A DNA stretch of 64,000 nt, from NCBI GenBank assembly GCA_035578905.1, contig JAQJVL010000084.1:2511015-2575014 (forward strand), given 5' to 3'. The first letter of the stretch is position 1. Each line of letters begins with the position of its first letter. Under the pieces are notes generated by a model. The model had not been told where the DNA came from and ran no database searches. It saw nothing but the letters and a program-made list of their open reading frames with translations. Below are positions 38,446-50,621 of this stretch, piece by piece. Origin of the DNA: Stictocephala bisonia (lineage: Eukaryota; Arthropoda; Insecta; Hemiptera; Membracidae). The position numbers and the translations under genes are program-made.

Positions 38446-38621
38446 CAATTAAAATATCACACAACACAAATTTTACAAACACAAAAAACCATTTTCAATT
38501 CTTTTGTGAATCCCTCTGGTCTGAGGAAGGTGAGCGTGGTTCACCGAAATCAATCACCATAATATTTGTGCATTTTGTGCTTATATTGTAGTAAATGTTG
38601 TGCTGTGTGACGTTTTAATTT
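38446..38621. mobile_element. 176-bp inverted-repeat element (MITE-like)
   Basis: The left end AATTAAAATATCACACAACA and the right end, on the complement, AATTAAAACGTCACACAGCA are inverted repeats that continue for about 40 bp with mismatches. No coding capacity. The centre holds a CTGAGGA-stem-GAAA motif, listed separately. Target duplication not established. Confidence 0.65.
38521..38549 (+). ncRNA. Hammerhead-like core motif (speculative)
   Basis: CTGAGGA (38521-38527) matches the CUGANGA box of hammerhead ribozymes. After one extra A comes GGTGA, a short loop, TCACC, and then GAAA (38546-38549), which matches the second conserved box. GGTGA pairs perfectly with TCACC as stem II. Stems I and III and a cleavage site could not be confirmed by eye, and the unpaired A is not ideal. 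Similar CTGAnGAAG-stem-GAAA motifs recur in transposable elements. This is a lead, not an annotation of activity. Confidence 0.2.
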
Positions 38622-38820
38622 GATAAAGTAGTATATTAGTCATGATATTTTTACAAATAAAACAAACAAACACAAACTTAGCGTGCATATAAAATGAAAT
38701 TACATAGAATAAATGTTAATAATACATCTAAGGATATTATCTTTAGGTATTACATTTAATAAGATATTTGTTATTGAGAGATGCTAAAAACTCTTTCTGT
38801 TGTGTTTTTTTTTTTTTTAA

Positions 38821-39703
38821 TTTTTAAAGGTGCCATCACTGTGATCTTGGAGACCATAAGTATGACAAAAAACTTTGAAATGGAACCTTACCTTGTTTTT
38901 AGGACAATTATTAAAAATAAATTTTCCAAATTTTGAAAAACGGCCGCTGTTTTCCAATATGGTGGTCACCTTTGTTTGTTTCTTATGGAACACCATATAT
39001 TCTATGAATATTTTATATAGATGTAGTAATTGTATCTTTTATTTTTATCAGTTTTCGATATCATGCTTAATAATGTCGATATAATAGCTCAACATTTTCA
39101 GATTCTTTATGGAGTTTACCATTGATATAACAACTTGTTTAATATGCATTCAAAAATTATATAATATGCAAACATTACAACAACTACTTGGAAAATGTGT
39201 ACTTATGCATTCTTTGTTCATCATTTAACAGGAGAGTTTATCAAATAATAAAACACTTAAATCAAAACAAATATGAGACTATTTCGTCACAGATAAATTA
39301 AAGCTGGCAGCACTGTTACTATTATCAGCTGTTTACGTCAACTTCTAATACAGCAATCAATATTTTAGTGTTTTATTAATTTGTTGTTATGTGTATTTTT
39401 TTATGTGAATGGTAAACTCCATAAGGAATGTGACTATTTTGAGCTCTCATATCTACGTTATTAAGCAAAATATATCAAACCAACCATAGTAAAAGTCTTA
39501 AAATTACTACATTTATATAATATAATCATCAAATATATGGTGTTCCATTAGAAAAAGCAAAGTTGATATTGGAAAATGGTGGCCGTTTTTAACATTAGAA
39601 ATATTTATTTTTAATTGTCTCTGAAATCAAAATAAGGTTCCCTATTTAAACATTTTTGTCAGACTTATGATTTCCAGGATCGCAATGAAAGCCAATTTAA
39701 AAA
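38821..39703. mobile_element. 883-bp foldback element with ~300-bp inverted arms
   Basis: 38821-39120 is matched in reverse complement by 39411-39703 along its whole length. Matching blocks include CATAAGTATGACAAAAA versus CATAAGTCTGACAAAAA, GGAACACCATATATT in both arms, and the innermost TTATGGAGTTTACC in both arms. Identity is imperfect, with many substitutions and small indels, so it is old. The 290-bp centre is AT-rich with no transposase frame. It has the architecture of a foldback-type MITE; the superfamily is not determined. Confidence 0.85.
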
Positions 39704-40010
39704 GAAACCTGGAATACAATAGAAACTCAATAAATCTAATCTAGCTTATTGTATACAAATCAGAAGAAACAATCATATAAATACTATAAAATCCATTCCA
39801 CAACAGACTACCACCACTGATCGGGACATGTTACCAATTAAACAATGGTAGATTGGAATAAACCATAGTAATCAGTAATTAAATAAAAACTCTCAGCTTC
39901 ACTTTATCATTTTATATATATTTGGTTTAATAATAAAAATACAAGCCCAGATAGTAATGGAGTTAAGTTTGATAACTCATAAACTGAATTAAATAACCAT
40001 ACATTGACAG

Positions 40011-40277
40011 TCACAGCTGATTGAACCAGTGCTGGATACATTTAATGAACACTTTATACTCAGTTATGAACATATGGTACCATCATTGTGTTAAAGCAGA
40101 TATTATTTGTCAAAACACCGCACTGCAGTGTAATTAACTACAATCACAGCTGATTGAACCAATGCTGGATAAATTTATTGAACACTTGATACTCAGTAAA
40201 GAACATATGGTACCATCATTGTGTTAAAGCAGATATTATTTGTCAAAACACCGCACTGCAGTGTAATTAACTACAAT
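40011..40277 (+). repeat. 133-bp tandem duplication
   Basis: TCACAGCTGATTGAACCA starts both copies (40011 and 40144). They are almost identical over 133 bp, including GAACATATGGTACCATCATT. Recent local duplication; no coding frame. Confidence 0.92.
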
Positions 40278-40934
40278 CACGACTAATGACACACCCAAAC
40301 ACAATAAAGCAACAATAACTGACAGTATTAGATTTATAACGAGTAAACAGTATGGTTTTGTCATCAATTAAAAATTATTCGTATAAATATATTTTTTATT
40401 TGACAAACAAAATAAGCACAGTTCGTTTTAAACCTACTCTCAATATCTCTTTTATAATATACTAATTTATATTCCATTACAATGATTAAAACCAAGACTA
40501 ATTTTTACTAAATGTATTTAAAAACAATAAATATAAATAGGTATTACGACGTAAAAGTGTTTTATAACAAAGCCTTCACTTACCTATCAATAGCAACCAT
40601 CATAGTTTAAACTGATATTTACCTGCTTCAAGATAGTAAGAACTTATATGATCACGTTAACCTACCTCTTGAGGGTATAATGCGTTTAAAAATAAGTATA
40701 AAACGAATACAAACACTCATACTTATGGGTTTGCTTAATAAATTCATTTAAACGTGTCGATCCATATTATAAGTACAAACAGTCAAGTCCTTATATTTCA
40801 TGTCGACTTTCGTTGAACGTATTCTTTATTGTATGTGTAAAACTATAAGATATTTATATCACAGAATATTATAATAAACTGCACGCCCATTACGACAAAA
40901 AAGATGGTATGAAGAGAATAACTTACTCAACAGT
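40278..40934. other. AT-rich intergenic DNA
   Basis: Nothing beyond AT-rich unique-looking sequence is visible before the inverted satellite array. Confidence 0.55.
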
Positions 40935-41830
40935 GCTTCAAAATTGAAGGAGACATAGTCTACCTGCAACCAAGTACTAATATTTCATCAACTGTGTCAC
41001 ATTAACACATTAGACGAAGTAAAGTCAAATACTAATATCAGTAAACCCCATACTATATAAAAGAATTTCCAGAATTGCTGACTAAGCGGTGTTTGGAGGA
41101 GACGTATGTGACGTCGTCTGCCTGCACGTAGGTACAACCACTTCATCTTGACTCTGAGACAATGAACACGATATATAAATGTAGGTCATATCTTACTTAC
41201 ATGAAAACCCAGATCACATAAAGGAAATTCCAGAATGGATCACTAAACTGTGTTTGGTGTTTGGACGAGACATACGTGATGTCATCTCCCTGCATGGAGG
41301 TACTAACATTTCAGATTAACTATGACCTAATGAACACAATATATAAACGTAGGTCATATCATACTTACAATAAAACCCAGACCACATAAAGGAAATTCCA
41401 GAATGGATCACTAAGCGGTGTTTGGTGTTTGGACGAGACATACGTGACGTCATCTGCCTGCATGGAGGTACTAACACTTCAGATTAACTATGACCTAATG
41501 AACACAATATATAAACGTAGGTCATATCATACTTACATTAAAACCCAGACCACATAAAGGAAGTTCCAGAATGGATCGCTAAGCGGTGTTTGGTGTTTGA
41601 AGGAGACGTGTGTTACGTCGTCTGCCTGCACGGAAGTACTAACACTTCATCTTGACTCTGACCCCCTTTACACATTATATAAACTTAGGTCATATTCTAC
41701 TTCCTGTTAACCTTTGACCACAGGAAAGGAAGTTCCACAGTGACTCACTAAGCGGTGTTTGGTGTTTGGAGGAGACATATATGACGTCGTCTGCCCGAAT
41801 AAAAGTAGTAATACTTCATTCTACCTTTTC
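40935..41830 (-). repeat. ~168-bp satellite, 5 units plus a degenerate one, inverse of the 35279 array
   Basis: Units are marked by GACGTCGTCTGCCTGCAC or variants at about 41110, 41278, 41446, 41614 and 41783, with a decayed copy at about 40935-41020. The sequence is the reverse complement of the 35279-37040 units: for example CTAAGCGGTGTTTGGTGTTT, GTACTAACACTTCATCTTGA and GGAAGTTCCAGAATGG all have complements there. Units are more diverged than in the first array and no trimeric pattern is apparent. Confidence 0.92.
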
Positions 41831-42300
41831 TACCTTTAAAAGTATTTAAACTTAACTATTTGATGTATGGTTTAATAAATACACATATATTAGTGAAAAT
41901 TAACTTCATATCATTTAATTAACTTATATCTATATCAAATATCTATGATCTGCCACTTGTATTTTAAGTTTATAATAACCAATTATCTAAAACAGGCACC
42001 ATGTTAATGGAAAATCTTTTAACAGCATAGTGTTCACTTAGGATACTTAACAAAGTTATAGAATAGATCATTTTTTAAAAAGAACGTTGAATACTGGATA
42101 CAGAATGTACATCTTAATATGTCAACTCCAGCATCTAATGGTATTCTAAATTTTAGTTTGCATAAAGCATTCTTATGATTTATTAAACCATTTGAGATTA
42201 TATATAAGCTAGAATTATTATTATTATTTTGGTTTTTACAATAAATTTAAATTTAACCAATATTATTATTTATATCACAGATAATATGTACTAATTTTAC

Positions 42301-42367
42301 ACATAAAGTAGCTAATTTATTACATTTAGAATATTATTCTAGATGTAATAAATTAGTAACTTATGTT
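42301..42367. repeat. ~30-bp inverted repeat with 3-nt loop
   Basis: AAGTAGCTAATTTATTACAT then TTAGAAT (42306-42332) pairs with 42336-42362 with three or so mismatches, and the ends extend as ACATAA/TTATGT. Almost loopless palindrome; possibly a tiny MITE remnant. Confidence 0.7.
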
Positions 42368-43003
42368 TAATTTTATTTAATTGATATAAATACAATTAAA
42401 TGGTAATAATAGATTGTTTTTTATTTGAAAAAGGTCTACTTAAAACGCACCAGAAGCTAGTTACTTGTTTTGTAAAATCAGAACAAACAACAGCTACAAA
42501 AGAACTCCGACAGATAATTAGAAGGAAAGACGATCCAAGGATAATGAGGCTCTGAATAATTACATTGAAGTTGTAAGTTTAGACTCCCAATTAATTAGAA
42601 TTGTTTATAGAAGCAAGCGATCACAATTAATTATTTTACTTTATATTATAAAATAAATCAAAACGTGATATATGGTAGTAATTTGTTATTGATTTAAATC
42701 TCAAATGTACGATGTATTACTTTTTCTGTTAGTAAAAGTTTTTTAAATTACATTCTTTATGTAAAAAGTTGTTTAAAAAGTCGTAAAAGGTAGTTTTTCG
42801 TATTTGCCGGCAGATATCTGATACTTATTGTTGATACTGTAAACTTGGAAAGTTATGCCGTCACAGAAACGGTATAGTCTACGGGTTTTTGGTAAAAATA
42901 CTGATAATTTAACAAAAATACACTGACTTCTATCCACAAGAGCTTAGCTACCTTAGGTACTTTATATTATAGTATATAATAAACTCACGATTCTTGTTGG
43001 TCA

Positions 43004-43052
43004 CCGATTGTCATCGACATAACGACATATTGCTGTACTAATCAATGACGCT
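43004..43052 (+). repeat. 49-bp perfect direct repeat, copy 1
   Basis: CCGATTGTCATCGACATAAC through ATCAATGACGCT is repeated without change at 43714-43762, 710 bp away. Sequences beyond the repeat do not match. Confidence 0.9.
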
Positions 43053-43713
43053 TACAATTCATGAGCCAACATACAAGCTACCTAACCACTCAGTCTCGTG
43101 TTGATATTTATCCGACACAAATTTGAATCTACGCCTTACATCCATCCATTTAGTTCTTGTATGGTAGCAGATGTATTTGTATTTTAATTTTTATCATAAG
43201 ACCCGGTCAATGCAATCAGTGCTATTAATTTGGTTAAAAAAAGTGAAAAATGTTCCGAAAAGATAATCTATCAACTCATATACCAATACTGCTGTATGTT
43301 GTTGCACTCGTAGATATCAAAGACGTAGTTCGAACTGCCATCCACCCTCTACTGAATGGTATGTTTACGGGGGATAAACTCTTTCAGCTGTTGGTAGGTA
43401 ATTAGATGAGGATTCATTTACAGCATTTTCAGAATATCGTTGACAATATTAAGACAATTTTGACAAATTAGCTTAAATGGCTTGGATTTAGCTTTGTGAT
43501 ATGAAATCATTTGTTAATTATTTATTTGTTTTACATTTTTATTATAATATAATGACTTTTGGACTTTTTTCCAAATATAAAACTCAGTTTTTACATAATT
43601 CTAAATAAAAACAATGGTCTGGGAAAACATACGATACATATATTTACTTTGTTTTATCGTCGTTTAAAAATCGAGTCTTTATCACAATGCTGACAAAGTG
43701 TCTAACATATCAC

Positions 43714-43762
43714 CCGATTGTCATCGACATAACGACATATTGCTGTACTAATCAATGACGCT
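43714..43762 (+). repeat. 49-bp perfect direct repeat, copy 2
   Basis: Identical to 43004-43052. Exact identity in an otherwise drifting region suggests a recent copying event such as gene conversion, repair duplication, or element-mediated copying. Confidence 0.9.
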
Positions 43763-44849
43763 GCATCCATTAACAATCCAACCATGTCAAATTCCAACAG
43801 CTATTCAATCCTCCGACTCTCTACTATTCGAATTCAATGAAAGACAACACTGTAATTAGCGACAAAATATGGTATGTATTGTTTAACCCATGATAAACGC
43901 CATTCTTACAACTCGTTGAACATTTTTAGTTTTATATAACATAGTATATTAAAAAGCTTGTGAAGATAAACAACAGCATTAGTGTACATACAACCAAATT
44001 CAATAATACAGCCCCGTTTAAATCAATGATAACAACGCCTAACAATTTAATGACAATGATTTTGGTGTATATTTCAAGCATTCAACAATATTTAACGAGT
44101 ATATATTTACTGATAAAGGTACAGAAAGTTTATTTTTACTGTATAAAAACCTATTGAATATCTAATATTCTAAGTTACCTGTTGTATTTGATTTATTATA
44201 CAGGTTTCATATTATATGGTAGGTATGAATAACAGGTTGAGTAAAATATAATTACAATTAAAATCAATAATTTATCTTAATTATATTAAACTCCACAATG
44301 ATGTGGCATGTATTGGCAGGTTAGGTTTTTGCGTTAAGCATGTGTTGTTTGGTTGTAATAGAAGTGTTGGCAATAATAACAAGGTTATAATATTATTCAT
44401 ATGTGTGTGTATATATATAATAAAAGAAACCCCTGTTTTACTTGGCACCATAAATATTTCTTAACATTACATACCTTCTTTTAGGATAACGTTCAAGCCT
44501 TCAACAAGGTACATTGATGGGAAAACGCATTGAAACACCTTTTCTGCAAAAATATTTAAGCTGTTAAAATACAGACTCTTATTTTTTGAGTCCATACAAC
44601 AAAATATTACTTCTAGAAAGATTTTCCTTCGATGTGATTCATTGATGCTACTTTATAACAATTACCTACGTCATTTTGTCATAACTTGTGAATATTTATT
44701 CTTTTTTTTAATTAAAGACCTTTATTTTATATTTTAAAGAAGTACAACCATTCAGTTATGCAGAGTAAACATATTTTAAAATGATCTATATAGTGGTAGT
44801 AAAACTAATTTCAAACCCGTATTTACCAAACTTGTTATAAAACCGACCG

Positions 44850-45074
44850 CTATTTTTATTCGATGGTGTTCGACAGCCTATGAATTTTGTCTCTCGTACC
44901 TTGACTCCCCAAGAAAACAAAGCTGCATCTATCTATGAGCTAGAGTCTTTGGCATTGACAAATCCCGCAGGTTCCTCAAACATACTAAACTTAACTGCTA
45001 CCAAACACGTGAAAATAATGTGTGGATTTTATAATAAAGCAAAAGGAGGGTTACATTGTGTTTCAATGTTCTAA
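44850..45074 (+). pseudogene. Ty3/gypsy-like LTR retrotransposon remnant (RT to RNase H junction)
   Basis: The frame, open upstream of the ATG at 44880, reads FDGVRQPMNFVSRTLTPQEN and then KAASIYELESLAL. This matches the block found in Ty3/gypsy polyproteins at the start of the RNase H domain, where the family pattern is (Y/F)xSRTLTxxExxYxxxExExLA. Beyond ESLAL the similarity in this frame fades, but another frame shows RRFLK, reminiscent of the following family block, so a frameshift near 44960 is likely. No LTRs, integrase or protease were found nearby. It is a short, non-functional fragment. Confidence 0.65.
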
Positions 45075-46330
45075 GTATATTCAATTACAGTTACTTATAC
45101 TGAATGGGGGGACAAAACAAAAATTATTAATTCAGTAGTATTTTAATCTTTCTTCTTTCATTTTGCTTTTGATCTTTTTTACAAATAGTCCTATTAGGGA
45201 CACTATTTTCCCTTTAATTTGTGTATTAAGTAAACATCTTTTCCAATTTTCTTTTTATAAATCTTTTCCAAAATTCATGAAACTCTCATGTAGAATAAGG
45301 CATTGAATATTTAGTCCCGTTATATTATTACCCAATTTTTTAACGCAATATAATTCGTATGTAATTGTATTTCAATTACTATGCAAACTTTAAACATTTT
45401 TTATACGTTTTCTCTAAATGCTTAAATGAAAGCACATACATAAAATAGAATAATTGAAGTACTAGGTAACAGTATTGACCAAGGGAGTTCGAGAAGATTT
45501 ACTCCCCTTGAGATCACAATCAGCCTATAATTTGGACTCCCCTGTGCCTTATCGACCACGAGCCAAATACCACCCTGTCAGCCCTTTACTTTGCTTGTTG
45601 TCAAGTCTTCTAAAGATTGTCTGTAGAAATGTTTGGAGAGTTTTATTAAAATTTAGTATTACGATGTTACGTTTTAATTACAAGTTAAGTGTCCAGATAT
45701 TTGTTTATACTTCTTTACTTTAAGTCAATAAATTTACACAAAAAATAACTGCAATATTCTAAAGATATTGCGGTTATTGCGTATAGTAAATATTATGTTT
45801 GTTTATCCATCACATCAATACATTGTTCACAGTTAAACGCTGATTACTACGGTGGTAGTGGTTGGTAACTTTTTATTACTAACAAAACTTGTTAGTACCT
45901 TTTTTTTTTTTTAGTTGTTTTGTTAGTACCTTGATTTGCGACAAATTAATTTAGTTTTCAAACTATATAAATATGTGTTTTATTGTGATATTGTGAAGAT
46001 ATTGTAAATTGTAATGGTTTTTGTTTGAATATATATCGTAACTGCGCTTATGTTATACTAAATGTCCTAAATTTGTTGAATACTTATTAGATTATTTTTT
46101 ATTTTAAAATATTCTTTACTAATTCTAAAAGTTTTAATTAATATTTTATTGTATGTACATTCATATACAAAATTGACTATAATCATATATTTTATATAAA
46201 AGTAAATTTCCCATCCAATGTTAAATTTTAAGTCTCAAAATATCAGCTATTTTTGCGATTCATTGGTAGTGTAGTGTAAATGTAATGAAGTTTAAACCAG
46301 CTGAGGTTGCAGGCCTCACTATCATATCTG
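45075..46330. other. AT-rich intergenic DNA
   Basis: No gene is supported. An 82-residue frame at 45475-45723 starts with a less AT-biased stretch (to about 45610) but shows no recognised domain. Confidence 0.5.
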
Positions 46331-46830
<500 letters not shown>

Positions 46831-47994
46831 AATACATTTGGCTACTTTCATAAAATCGACCACAAAAGGAAGGCATGTACTCGCCAACTTGTGGGAAGAA
46901 ACACCCGCATCCAAGACATCGCAATTTATCACTAAGAAGTTGTTGAACTAAAGTAGAATTTAATATACAAACATATATAAAGTCAGTTAATTTTTTAAAA
47001 TGTTTCTACCACTAGAGGCCTAAAATAAAGTATTGTTTAATTATTTTACTAAACTGTATCGTTATTTTGCAAATTTAAAAGTATTTTGAGAGCCTTAGTC
47101 TAAACCAGTGCCTATGGTCATACGTTTTGCGTCGTTAAACACTTGAGAACTCAATAATTAAAAAAAAAAATAAAATGAGCATTTAAGTGATGTATTATAG
47201 TCCTAAACATTTTAAAAGTTTAGTTTCTTTACATCTGTACCAATTATACTTGTAATATAACAGTGCTTTATAAGTAACATTTTGATGCCAGGCCAGAATA
47301 AAAAAGGGAGTTTAAACTTGTTTCGTTAATATCCATAAAAGTTCTGTTGAACAGTCAGTTTCCACCCAATTGTAAATATAAAAATATAAATATCATATTA
47401 ATAAAAAGATACAGAATCATGAAAGTGACTTATGAAAATAAATCTAGTAAAATATTTATAATATTAATATTAAAGAGAGTTTAGTGCAGACGTAAATTTT
47501 ACTTAAGTAAACCAAATTAACGATGTAAAATTATAAATGTATCTGAGTTTTATACCGTTATTTAGTAATATATATGACTAATATATAACTAATTTTAAGA
47601 AAATAAGTATTCTTTGCGAGAATTTTACTGGATAAATATATTTATAAACAATTTCAAACATTATAGGAACCTTTACACAAGTTTGAAATAATATAGTTCA
47701 AAACATATACTATCTAATAAAAGGGGCTACAGAAAACATCAATACTGCAGCTGTACATCGATTGAGGTACTAAGCCAATATTTCTGGGTAAATATCTTTA
47801 GTATTATTAATTATAAAAATTTGTTTTTAGTTAACCTACGATAAAATTATTTGACATCATTGTTGTTGCTAAACTACATAAGAGGCCTTATGTACCTTAT
47901 GGGACCTTATGGGTCCATGGGAAGTACTCCATGGTCCAGGCCTTATGGGAAGTACTGCAACTCTCTTAAAGCATATGGGATTATACATGAGGAG
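46831..47994. other. AT-rich intergenic DNA
   Basis: No gene is supported. Short local repeats of CCTTATGGG and GGGAAGTACT occur at 47885-47955, just before the dispersed repeat at 47995. Confidence 0.55.
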
Positions 47995-48166
47995 CAGGTG
48001 TTAATGATGGGAAGGGATATATAGAGACCGTGTAGGTGAGATAACAGTCCGCACAGACTATCCTAGTCCCACTCCCCCAGGATATACGAATATATGAGAA
48101 CATTATGTGAAATATATTTATATTTGGTATCATTTTAAAAATGTTACTGAGAACTACAATTAAAAC
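47995..48166 (+). repeat. Dispersed ~175-bp repeat, copy 1
   Basis: It matches 50622-50801 along its length. Shared blocks include GAGATAACAGTCC, ACTCCCCCAGGATATACGA and TATATGAGAACATTATGTGA. No tRNA-like or inverted ends were recognised. Confidence 0.85.
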
Positions 48167-48639
48167 AGTTCTTTAGTATATGATTGGATATGAAGTATAA
48201 ATATCTAATAATTATATTTGATTCTGGTTGCCTTCAGCAGTGCTTTAACATCAAAAACATATTTTTAAAGTATAATAAAAACAATAGATTCTCAAATTTT
48301 GAAAGAAGTAAGTTTATTGTAACTTATATAATAGTCATTAAATATAAAATCCTTTAAATAAACTAATTAGTATTCTCGTATCTCCCTTTCTTCCCTTTGG
48401 AAAAATGGTCTCCATACACTTCGCCGAAAGCAAATTTCCTCGAGTTTAATTTAAAACCACTAAATAACTAACTAAATTTGTTGTTTATAAACGTTGTAAT
48501 ATATTTGAGAACAGTCCGAATTTATATGATAACTGTTTAACTCTGTTGTTATCTAAGCATGACAAAATATACACTGTACGCTAGCTCAAGAGAAGCAAGA
48601 TGCACTTTGTGTCTCTAATATTGCTAATAAATTATTATA

Positions 48640-48734
48640 TTACTTCGACAGTCCTTATAGTTCGACACTCAATACTTTGACAGTCCTTATAGTTTGACAC
48701 TCAATACTTCGACAGTCCTTATAGTTCGACACCG
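48640..48734 (+). repeat. 32-bp tandem repeat, 3 copies
   Basis: Three copies of a unit reading TTCGACAGTCCTTATAGTTC followed by GACACTCAATAC. A partial, diverged copy appears at 49061-49097 (ATTCCTTATAGTTCGACATT). Confidence 0.9.
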
Positions 48735-49635
48735 GTAATGGTGACACTGCGTTGCAAAACTTTTGTCCATGGTAGGTTGTGTGCGAGTCAGGCCGGTTCA
48801 GATCAATGAAATAACACCATCAAAGTAAATAACAGTTAAAATTACGAATATTTGGACATTTAATTACTGTACCTTCTAAGTACTGTACTGTCCATACTTT
48901 AATAACTACTATTGTAACTCCATACCAATTTAGTACGACATACATTGTTACAGACATATATAGCTTGTTTGTTCTTTTGTTAAGTTGTTAACGATTCATG
49001 AAGAAAATACTCTACAATTTCTTTTTAAAAATAATGTTTGTTGTTTTATGTTTACCGTACATTCCTTATAGTTCGACATTTCGATACTTCGACACCATAA
49101 ATGTAACTATGTATTTTTTTATTTTCATTTTTTGTGGGCTTAAGAGCATATTTTTAAATTATTGTACAGTTCTTTCTACATACAAAACATTATTTCAAAA
49201 GAAACTTACTTCGTTAGAACTGATTAACACTTTGAGGTTGACTTTTCAAGTAGCTCTTTGAAAAGCTGACCGTAGTGGATGAAAATGGCAGATTAATTAA
49301 ATAGTTTAAGTACGGATAAACTTGGATTACGAGGGATTTAGTGCACTTTGTTTACTTCAGCCCTTTCGTTACACTGTTACTGACTATTTATTGTTCTACG
49401 GAATGCTTTGTAGCCATAGGTATTCCAAAGAGACTATTGGTCAATGAGTTCCGGAATGCATATTATTTTGAAAAAATTAATTTTGTTGCCAATACTTTGA
49501 AGAACATGATCCGTTGATCAATTCAAACAAGATTCACTACCTTAGAATATTTAGTTAGTTAATATTGCACGTTTCTTATGATGCAAAAAACAGGAATCAC
49601 TTGTTAAAGGTTTCACTACAAACGTGACACCTAGT

Positions 49636-49872
49636 GTCACTACCATTGTACGTGTTTGGGTGGGTCACTACCATTGTACGTGTCTGGTTGGGTGGGTGGG
49701 TCACTACCATTGTACGTGTTTGGGTGGGTCACTACCATTGTACGTGTCTGGTTGGGCGGGTGGGTCACAACCATTGTACGTGTATATGTGGGTGTGTGGG
49801 TCACTACCATTGTACGTGTATGGGTGGACGGGTGGGTCACTACAATTATACGTGTATGGGTGGGTGGGGTGT
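49636..49872 (+). repeat. G-rich minisatellite, 7 units of 28 or 36 bp
   Basis: Units begin GTCACTACCATTGTACGTGT and differ by presence of an extra 8-bp G-rich piece. The first four alternate 28, 36, 28, 36 bp and later units are 36 bp. The G-rich strand has closely spaced GGG tracts (TTGGGTGGGTGGGTC). Frames of 66-128 residues on both strands come from the repeat. The family matches 12952, 16018, 24212 and, more distantly, 61855. Confidence 0.93.
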
Positions 49873-50426
49873 ATGAAGTCTCACATATTTGGTTGGCTTC
49901 AAGTCTGTTTTGAACAGTTGAGAGACCAACTTGTTGTAGTCATTGATCGATGTAAACCTAAGTATGGTTCAATTGGTTGTAGAAGGGACTATATTTTTTT
50001 AAAACAGTGACTATTAAACTTATGTAATAGTAGAATGTAGGCACTTTATTTCCTCTTTAGTTTGAAGTGTGTATTTTATTCTGTAATGTATTTTAATGGT
50101 CCAAATCAACTTTAAATGCATTTAGTACAGTGAAAGTAAATGAGCCAAAGTTAACACATTAGTGCGCCATTATCATTATGGCAGTACGTGAGTCCACAGT
50201 TCTCGGGTGGTGGGCTAAAAGATTGTGGGGATGTGACAATAGCACATTTTGGATTAGCTGGTTAGTATATAATCACAAAAGCTATTTACTACTATAATTT
50301 GATAACACTTCATTTATTATTCTTTTGTAACTAAATACCTCTAAGTCTTATATAAGTTTAAAACAAATGTCAAACAAAAATGGTTCCATTTTTTTAAATT
50401 TGATTAATATTAATTTCCTTTTGCAG

Positions 50427-50449
50427 GTATATATATATATATATATATA
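50427..50449. repeat. (TA)n microsatellite
   Basis: A short pure TA run in AT-rich DNA. Confidence 0.85.
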
Positions 50450-50621
50450 GTTCGTTCAATAGGAAATAAAATAACGTACGGATAAAGAGTTAAATTTACA
50501 ATAACAAATTTTAATTCAAAAAGGCTTAATCAAAATTGAAAGCAGATAATCTTTGTAAGACGGTAAATCATTTTACAAATTTTAGAGTAGTGTTGTTAAA
50601 AGAGTTATAATCTTTATATAC

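Larger units (their letters stand above)
41831..44849. other. AT-rich intergenic DNA
   Basis: No gene is supported. It contains a palindrome at 42301-42367 and a 49-bp direct repeat pair, listed separately. The 65-residue frame at 43960-44157 has no recognised motif. Confidence 0.55.

Noticed and set aside
48998..49261. 87-residue hydrophobic frame as a small membrane protein
   Set aside because: It overlaps a copy of the 32-bp repeat, and hydrophobicity follows from T-rich composition.
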